Shown here in pieces: positions 7,990 to 10,883 of a stretch of 10,883 nucleotides of DNA. The stretch's first letter is position 1; each line of letters opens with the position of its first letter. This DNA is from Prevotellaceae bacterium (GTDB lineage Bacteria > Bacteroidota > Bacteroidia > Bacteroidales > Paludibacteraceae), in the NCBI GenBank assembly GCA_031290375.1, contig JAITNR010000045.1:1-10883 (forward strand), read 5' to 3'. The notes under the pieces were generated by a model that did no database searches, was not told the DNA's origin, and was given only the letters and a program-made list of their open reading frames with translations. A program made the translations under genes and the position numbers.

Positions 7990-8184
7990 AACAATTTTTT
8001 TTAGATACGTCAGTTTTTTTTCTGAATTGCTTTGAACAGCTCTGATATGGATGTTTTAAATTTTTCGTTACTAAAAGGGCGGCTAATTCTTTTTTTGAGT
8101 TGCTGTTGTTTTTGACATTTCCCCTCTAAATATTCAAAATTTTAAATGAATATCGTATCTAATACCTGAATCACTTCCAAATAC

Positions 8185-8215
8185 CCGTCATTGCGGGCTT
8201 GACCCGCAATGACGG
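8185..8215. repeat. Palindromic intergenic repeat, 13-bp perfect arms
   Basis: The arms CCGTCATTGCGGG (8185-8197) and its exact complement (8203-8215) flank a 5-base loop. This G/C-rich hairpin stands out from A/T-rich surroundings. Very similar palindromes built on 'TCATTGCGGGCTTGACCCGCAATGA' parts are known as dispersed intergenic repeats in many bacterial genomes (recalled, not searched). No T-run follows, so a terminator role is unsupported. Confidence 0.8.
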
Positions 8216-8232
8216 CATTTTTCGTTGTTGTT

Positions 8233-8278
8233 AGTTCCCTTAAGGGCTTTAAAGCCTATAAAGCCCTTAAAGGAAACT
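8233..8278. repeat. Imperfect inverted repeat downstream of the FISUMP pseudogene
   Basis: Perfect 11-bp arms TTAAGGGCTTT (8240-8250) and its complement (8260-8270) surround a 9-base loop. The pairing continues outward over about 7 bases with a mismatch or bulge (8233-8239 against 8271-8278). It lies 21 bases past the FISUMP stop, so it may be that gene's old transcript end, or another dispersed palindrome. Confidence 0.65.
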
Positions 8279-8299
8279 TTCCAACTGCTTCGAGGAAGA

Positions 8300-9228
8300 T
8301 TAAGGATTTACTTCTGCTACACAGCGCACTGAGAATCCGGCGGCGCGAGCACCGTTGGTGGTAGGGTAAACGTCCGTACTGCTGAAGAGCAAGTTGCGAC
8401 CGTACGCATTATTCACTCCACTACTCCAATAGTAGCCGCCAACGCTGTTCAACGCACCGCTATTGGAGATGCGATAACCGGCAGCGGGCAGAAAACGCGC
8501 TCGCCGGCAGCATTTGTAATAAGAGCGCCGCCAATAGCACCACCGTTTGTGCTTAAGCCACGCCATTGCCAAGTATTATTAGTAGCATTAGCGTAAGTAC
8601 AAGATGACGTAGTCAAATTGCCAGAACCGTTGCCTACGGAGGAATCCCACCAATTATACCCACTCGGAACTTTCCAACTTGAAGGGCAAGGGTCGTTGCC
8701 AGTTTTGGCAGTATCGGCAGCGGTAGCGCGATCAGTGGTGCCACTACCCCAACGCTTGCTAGCGGTAGGGCTAGTTCCGTCAGTATGCCAATCGCCGATA
8801 TTATATGTTATAAATTTGCCCAAATAATTGTCAGCACTACCATTATTAGGTACCTGTTCGTAACTGTCAGGGAAATTGCTGTTTGTTCCCCAAGTAAGCA
8901 TAGTAGGGCGACCAACAACACCCGAAGTACCATTAGGTTGTCCAAAAGTAGGGTTATTAATAATATTAAGGTGGGAGATGGCATCTTTCGACCAAACAGT
9001 TTTTTGGTGTCCGTCAGCCACACGACCCCATTGGTAAAAGTCGCCCAAATCAGCAGCATCGCTACTGCCGGAAGTGTAACTGTCGCCGCTTTGTCCAAGA
9101 CTGAGAAGGGCAACTTTTATTGTACCTGTAGCAATAGTTCCGTTCTCGCCTTTCTGCAAAGTAAGGGATTTCACACCGCTAATAGGGTCGGTTTCGTAAC
9201 CCGAAGAAGTGGTGTTGATAAACAGCAT
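8300..9228 (-). pseudogene. FISUMP-domain surface protein gene, 5'-truncated and frameshifted
   Basis: Two minus-strand frames together encode one protein of the Fibrobacter succinogenes major paralogous (FISUMP) type. The first frame runs from about 9228 and contains LGDFYQWGR, DPCPSSWKVPSGYNWW and AGERVF. The sequence continues in the second frame as FLPAAGYRISNSGALNSVGG, then YYWSS and GFSVRCVAEVNP, ending at 8300. The switch falls at the four-base A/T run 8492-8495, where one extra base would restore VFLPAAGYR. The repaired reading would be about 309 residues. No signal peptide is present, although such proteins are normally exported, so the 5' end is missing; it appears to have been lost where the gene meets the transposase fragment near 9226-9236. 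The function of FISUMP proteins is not well known; surface or adhesion roles are assumed. A sequencing error could explain the frameshift but not the missing start. Confidence 0.8.
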
Positions 9229-9232
9229 TTCA

Positions 9233-9639
9233 AATCTGCGCCGATTTCGCGAACGTCTTTGTGGCGAATACTTTCTTCAAAAACCAGATTTTTCTGTCGG
9301 GCAGTGGGATCTTTTTTGGACTTTTGACCAATATCAATGCGGTTTTTTTTCCACAAGTTCATTCCAATATTTGTCCGCCAAATTATTGACAATTTGTGGA
9401 TTATCTTTTTCGATTTCAAAAAGTTGCGGATTACCCAATGCCGCATCATAGCGGTTGCAGAGAATACGGCGGATTTGATTAAGTTGGTCAATATCAACCA
9501 AATCTCTGACAAAACCGACACTGAGCAGGGTTCGGTGACAAACTCTGTCCGTTTCGTTGCGGTAACTTTCTACTAAACGATAGTAACCGTCGATTGTGTC
9601 CTTTGCCGGATTGTGGCGTAATGATGATCTAAAATACAT
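9233..9639 (-). pseudogene. N-terminal fragment of IS1634-like (DDE) transposase, frameshifted
   Basis: From the ATG at 9639 the minus strand reads MYFRSSLRHNPAKDTIDGYY, then RLVESYRN and RVCHRTLLSVGF, the usual opening of IS1634-type transposases (IS4-related, DDE) in Bacteroidota. The frame ends at 9334 after an eight-base A/T run (9343-9350). With seven bases in that run it continues in the next frame as KNRIDIGQKSKKDP, then IRHKDVREIGAD, another family hallmark. The match ends near 9233, where FISUMP sequence begins, so only about 135 of a usual 500-600 residues remain and the DDE catalytic core is absent. The element cannot transpose. An upstream ATG at 9699 is in frame, but the residues it adds do not resemble the family, and the promoter lies between the two starts, so 9639 is preferred. 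Confidence 0.82.
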
Positions 9640-9643
9640 GGCG

Positions 9644-9675
9644 CAAAGGTACAACATAAAAACTTGATTGTCAAT
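9644..9675 (-). promoter_or_regulatory. Bacteroidota-type promoter of the IS fragment
   Basis: On the minus strand a -7 box TACCTTTG (9651 to 9644) exactly fits TAnnTTTG. A -33-like ATTG (9675 to 9672) lies 20 bases upstream, the expected spacing. The box ends only four bases before the transposase ATG, so the transcript would be leaderless or nearly so. Confidence 0.65.
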
Positions 9676-9736
9676 ACTCTCATGAGCGCTACAAACCACT
9701 TTTTGAAAATTTCAAGTACTGAAAATAAGACGGTTA

Positions 9737-9770
9737 CTGATTTTTTGCCTCGAAAATAGCTGATTTTTTG
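9737..9770. repeat. Short direct repeat between the divergent promoters
   Basis: CTGATTTTTTG occurs at 9737-9747 and 9760-9770, a 23-base step of about two helical turns. It lies in the 195-base gap between the IS fragment and the plus-strand genes. It could be part of the lost insertion-sequence end, a protein-binding site, or chance in T-rich DNA. Confidence 0.4.
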
Positions 9771-9866
9771 GCTAAAATTTCTCTATTTTTCTTGATTTTA
9801 GGGGATGGAGCTGCAATGTGGGTTAAAGATGTGTATAAACGGTAGCCGAAAATTAAAAATATTTTG

Positions 9867-9874
9867 TACCTTTG
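9867..9874 (+). promoter_or_regulatory. -7 promoter box for the DUF6913-like gene
   Basis: TACCTTTG is an exact match to the Bacteroidota -7 consensus TAnnTTTG, within the typical context TTGTACCTTTGCAC. It puts transcription start near 9877 and a leader of about 18 bases before the ATG at 9895. That supports this start over the in-frame ATG at 9805, which lies upstream of the promoter. No good -33 TTTG is visible. Confidence 0.7.
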
Positions 9875-9894
9875 CACATTGTAAAATCCATCGT

Positions 9895-10431
9895 ATGTTT
9901 ACTAAATTAAAGAAATCTGTAGGCGCTCGCACATTGAAGAAACAAATCCGGTACGCGAATTACAAGCGGCGGTTTCACAATTTCAATACGGCGAAATCTA
10001 TTGGCGTGCTTTATCCGTATAGCCGCGCGGTCGATAGTCAGGTGGCAAAATTCATGCGTTTTTTTGCGGAACGCCACATAAAAGTGCGGGCGTTGGGATT
10101 CCTCGACGCAAAGGAACTGCCCGCTTCGTTTATTGTTACCGTCAACAAAACCCTGTTTAAGCAAGAGCATTTGAATTGGTATAACCGACCTTCCTCAAAT
10201 GAAATAAATGCTTTTATAAATACGCCGTTCGATATTTTGATTGACTTTAGCAACGAGCATATTTACCCGTTGCAATATATAGCTACATTATCCCGCGCCT
10301 CAATGCGCGTGGGGCGGCTGGCATATCCCGACAACCCTTACGAATTTCTACTCTCCATGCCTACCAACGCCGACAACCAGGCATATATCGACCAGTTAAA
10401 ACATTATTTATTTTCAATTCAAATAAAATAG
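9895..10431 (+). CDS. DUF6913-like conserved protein of unknown function
   Basis: This 178-residue protein has a basic, helical N-terminus (MFTKLKKSVGARTLKKQIRYA), no signal peptide and no membrane segment, so it is probably cytoplasmic. An alternating strand/helix pattern follows: KSIGVLYPYS, KVRALGFLDAKELP, HLNWYNRPSSNEINAFINT, then PFDILIDFSNEHIYPLQYIA and SMRVGRLAYPDNPYEFLL. The 'LNW..P....I..FIN.PFDILID' and 'R...RVGR' signature resembles DUF6913 of Bacteroidota, whose function is unknown; the match is recalled rather than searched. The in-frame ATG at 9805 would add 30 residues, but it precedes the promoter box and those residues do not look conserved, so 9895 is chosen. The next gene begins 10 bases after the stop, so the two are probably one transcription unit. 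Confidence 0.82.
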   Translation: MFTKLKKSVGARTLKKQIRYANYKRRFHNFNTAKSIGVLYPYSRAVDSQVAKFMRFFAERHIKVRALGFLDAKELPASFIVTVNKTLFKQEHLNWYNRPSSNEINAFINTPFDILIDFSNEHIYPLQYIATLSRASMRVGRLAYPDNPYEFLLSMPTNADNQAYIDQLKHYLFSIQIK

Positions 10432-10441
10432 TTCGACACTT

Positions 10442-10883
10442 ATGATTAACGGAAAACGCATTGCAGTAGTGCTTCCGGCGTATAATGCCGAAGCCACTTT
10501 AGCCAAAACCTATCACGAAATACCGATGGATATTGTGGACGACGTCATCCTTGTGGATGATAAAAGCCGCGACAACACTGTAATGGTGGCGCACGAGCTG
10601 GGTATTAAATATGTGATACGGCACGAACAGAACCGCGGATATGGCGGAAACCAGAAAACGTGCTACAACAAAGCCATCGAACTGAATGCCGACATTGTGG
10701 TGATGTTGCATCCCGATTATCAGTACACGCCCATGTTGCTGCAATCCATGTGTTACGTAATTGCCAACGGCGTGTATCCTGTGGTGTTGGGGTCGCGTAT
10801 TCTGGGGCGCGGCGCATTGCGTGGCGGAATGCCGTTTTACAAGTATGTCTCTAACCGCCTGCTCACGTGGGCGCAAAATGTGT
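10442..10883 (+). CDS. Family 2 glycosyltransferase (3' end outside the window)
   Basis: The first 147 residues of a GT-A-fold, family 2 glycosyltransferase are visible; the frame runs open to the window edge. The nucleotide-sugar-binding start is RIAVVLPAYNAEATL (6-20). The first acidic motif is VILVDDKSRDNT (35-46, D39 and D40), followed by NRGYGGNQKTCYNKAI (64-79). At the usual DxD position it reads MLHPDYQYTP (88-97, H90 and D92), a variant typical of dolichyl-phosphate-mannose-synthase-like members. VLGSRILGRGALRGGMPFYKY comes next and also fits. Such enzymes move a sugar from a nucleotide donor to a lipid carrier or glycan, but donor and acceptor cannot be told from this part. Any C-terminal membrane segments would lie beyond the window. 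G/C content is visibly higher than in the dnaE region. It starts 10 bases after the DUF6913-like gene. Confidence 0.92.
   Translation, partial: MINGKRIAVVLPAYNAEATLAKTYHEIPMDIVDDVILVDDKSRDNTVMVAHELGIKYVIRHEQNRGYGGNQKTCYNKAIELNADIVVMLHPDYQYTPMLLQSMCYVIANGVYPVVLGSRILGRGALRGGMPFYKYVSNRLLTWAQNV

Larger units (their letters stand above)
7956..8299. other. Intergenic stretch with a possible promoter and two palindromes
   Basis: No gene was found on either strand in these 344 bases. They hold a -7-like box next to the Rpn remnant (7982-7989), T-rich filler with no recognisable reading frame, and two unrelated palindromic repeats (8185-8215 and 8233-8278) downstream of the FISUMP pseudogene. Confidence 0.6.

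Noticed and set aside
8300..9228. Programmed frameshift as an explanation for the two FISUMP frames
   Set aside because: The run is only four bases, no slippery heptamer or downstream structure was recognised, and the gene also lacks its 5' end, so decay or a read error is simpler.
8785..9327. Plus-strand open frame of 180 codons
   Set aside because: It is antisense to the FISUMP and transposase remnants, whose family motifs are clear on the minus strand.
1..10883. CRISPR arrays, tRNA or rRNA genes, toxin-antitoxin or phage-defence genes
   Set aside because: I saw no regularly spaced repeats, no tRNA-like cloverleaf or rRNA sequence, and no recognisable defence family on either strand.

Overview
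The window looks like chromosomal DNA from a member of the Bacteroidota, most likely an uncultured Bacteroidales-type bacterium. The grounds are two promoters with the phylum's TAnnTTTG -7 box, starts in A/T-rich leaders without clear Shine-Dalgarno sequences, and several families typical of the phylum (a long DnaE, an Omp28-like lipoprotein, a DUF6029-like barrel, a DUF6913-like protein). Family names come from recall of motifs, not from a database search.

Layout. Positions 1-220 are gene-free and end in a perfect 18-bp inverted repeat. Positions 221-4219 (minus) encode a complete DNA polymerase III alpha subunit. Positions 4440-7631 (minus) hold three envelope genes, transcribed in the order TlpA-like periplasmic thioredoxin, DUF6029-like outer-membrane barrel, Omp28-related thioredoxin-like lipoprotein. 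A 55-bp nested palindrome separates this cluster from dnaE. Positions about 7720-9640 are a graveyard on the minus strand: an internally deleted PD-(D/E)XK transposase (Rpn family) remnant, two palindromic repeats, a FISUMP-domain gene that has lost its 5' end and one base, and the N-terminal quarter of an IS1634-like DDE transposase with its own frameshift. From 9867 the plus strand carries a good promoter, a DUF6913-like gene and, 10 bases later, a family 2 glycosyltransferase cut by the window end.

How the genes may work together. The clearest functional unit is the three-gene envelope cluster. Two exported proteins carry a CxxC active-site-type motif, and the barrel between them carries a CX4C pair near its C-terminus. 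This suggests, without proving, a thiol-disulfide route linking periplasm and outer membrane. DnaE is a stand-alone housekeeping gene. The DUF6913-like and glycosyltransferase genes look co-transcribed. No CRISPR array, tRNA, rRNA or recognisable defence system was seen.
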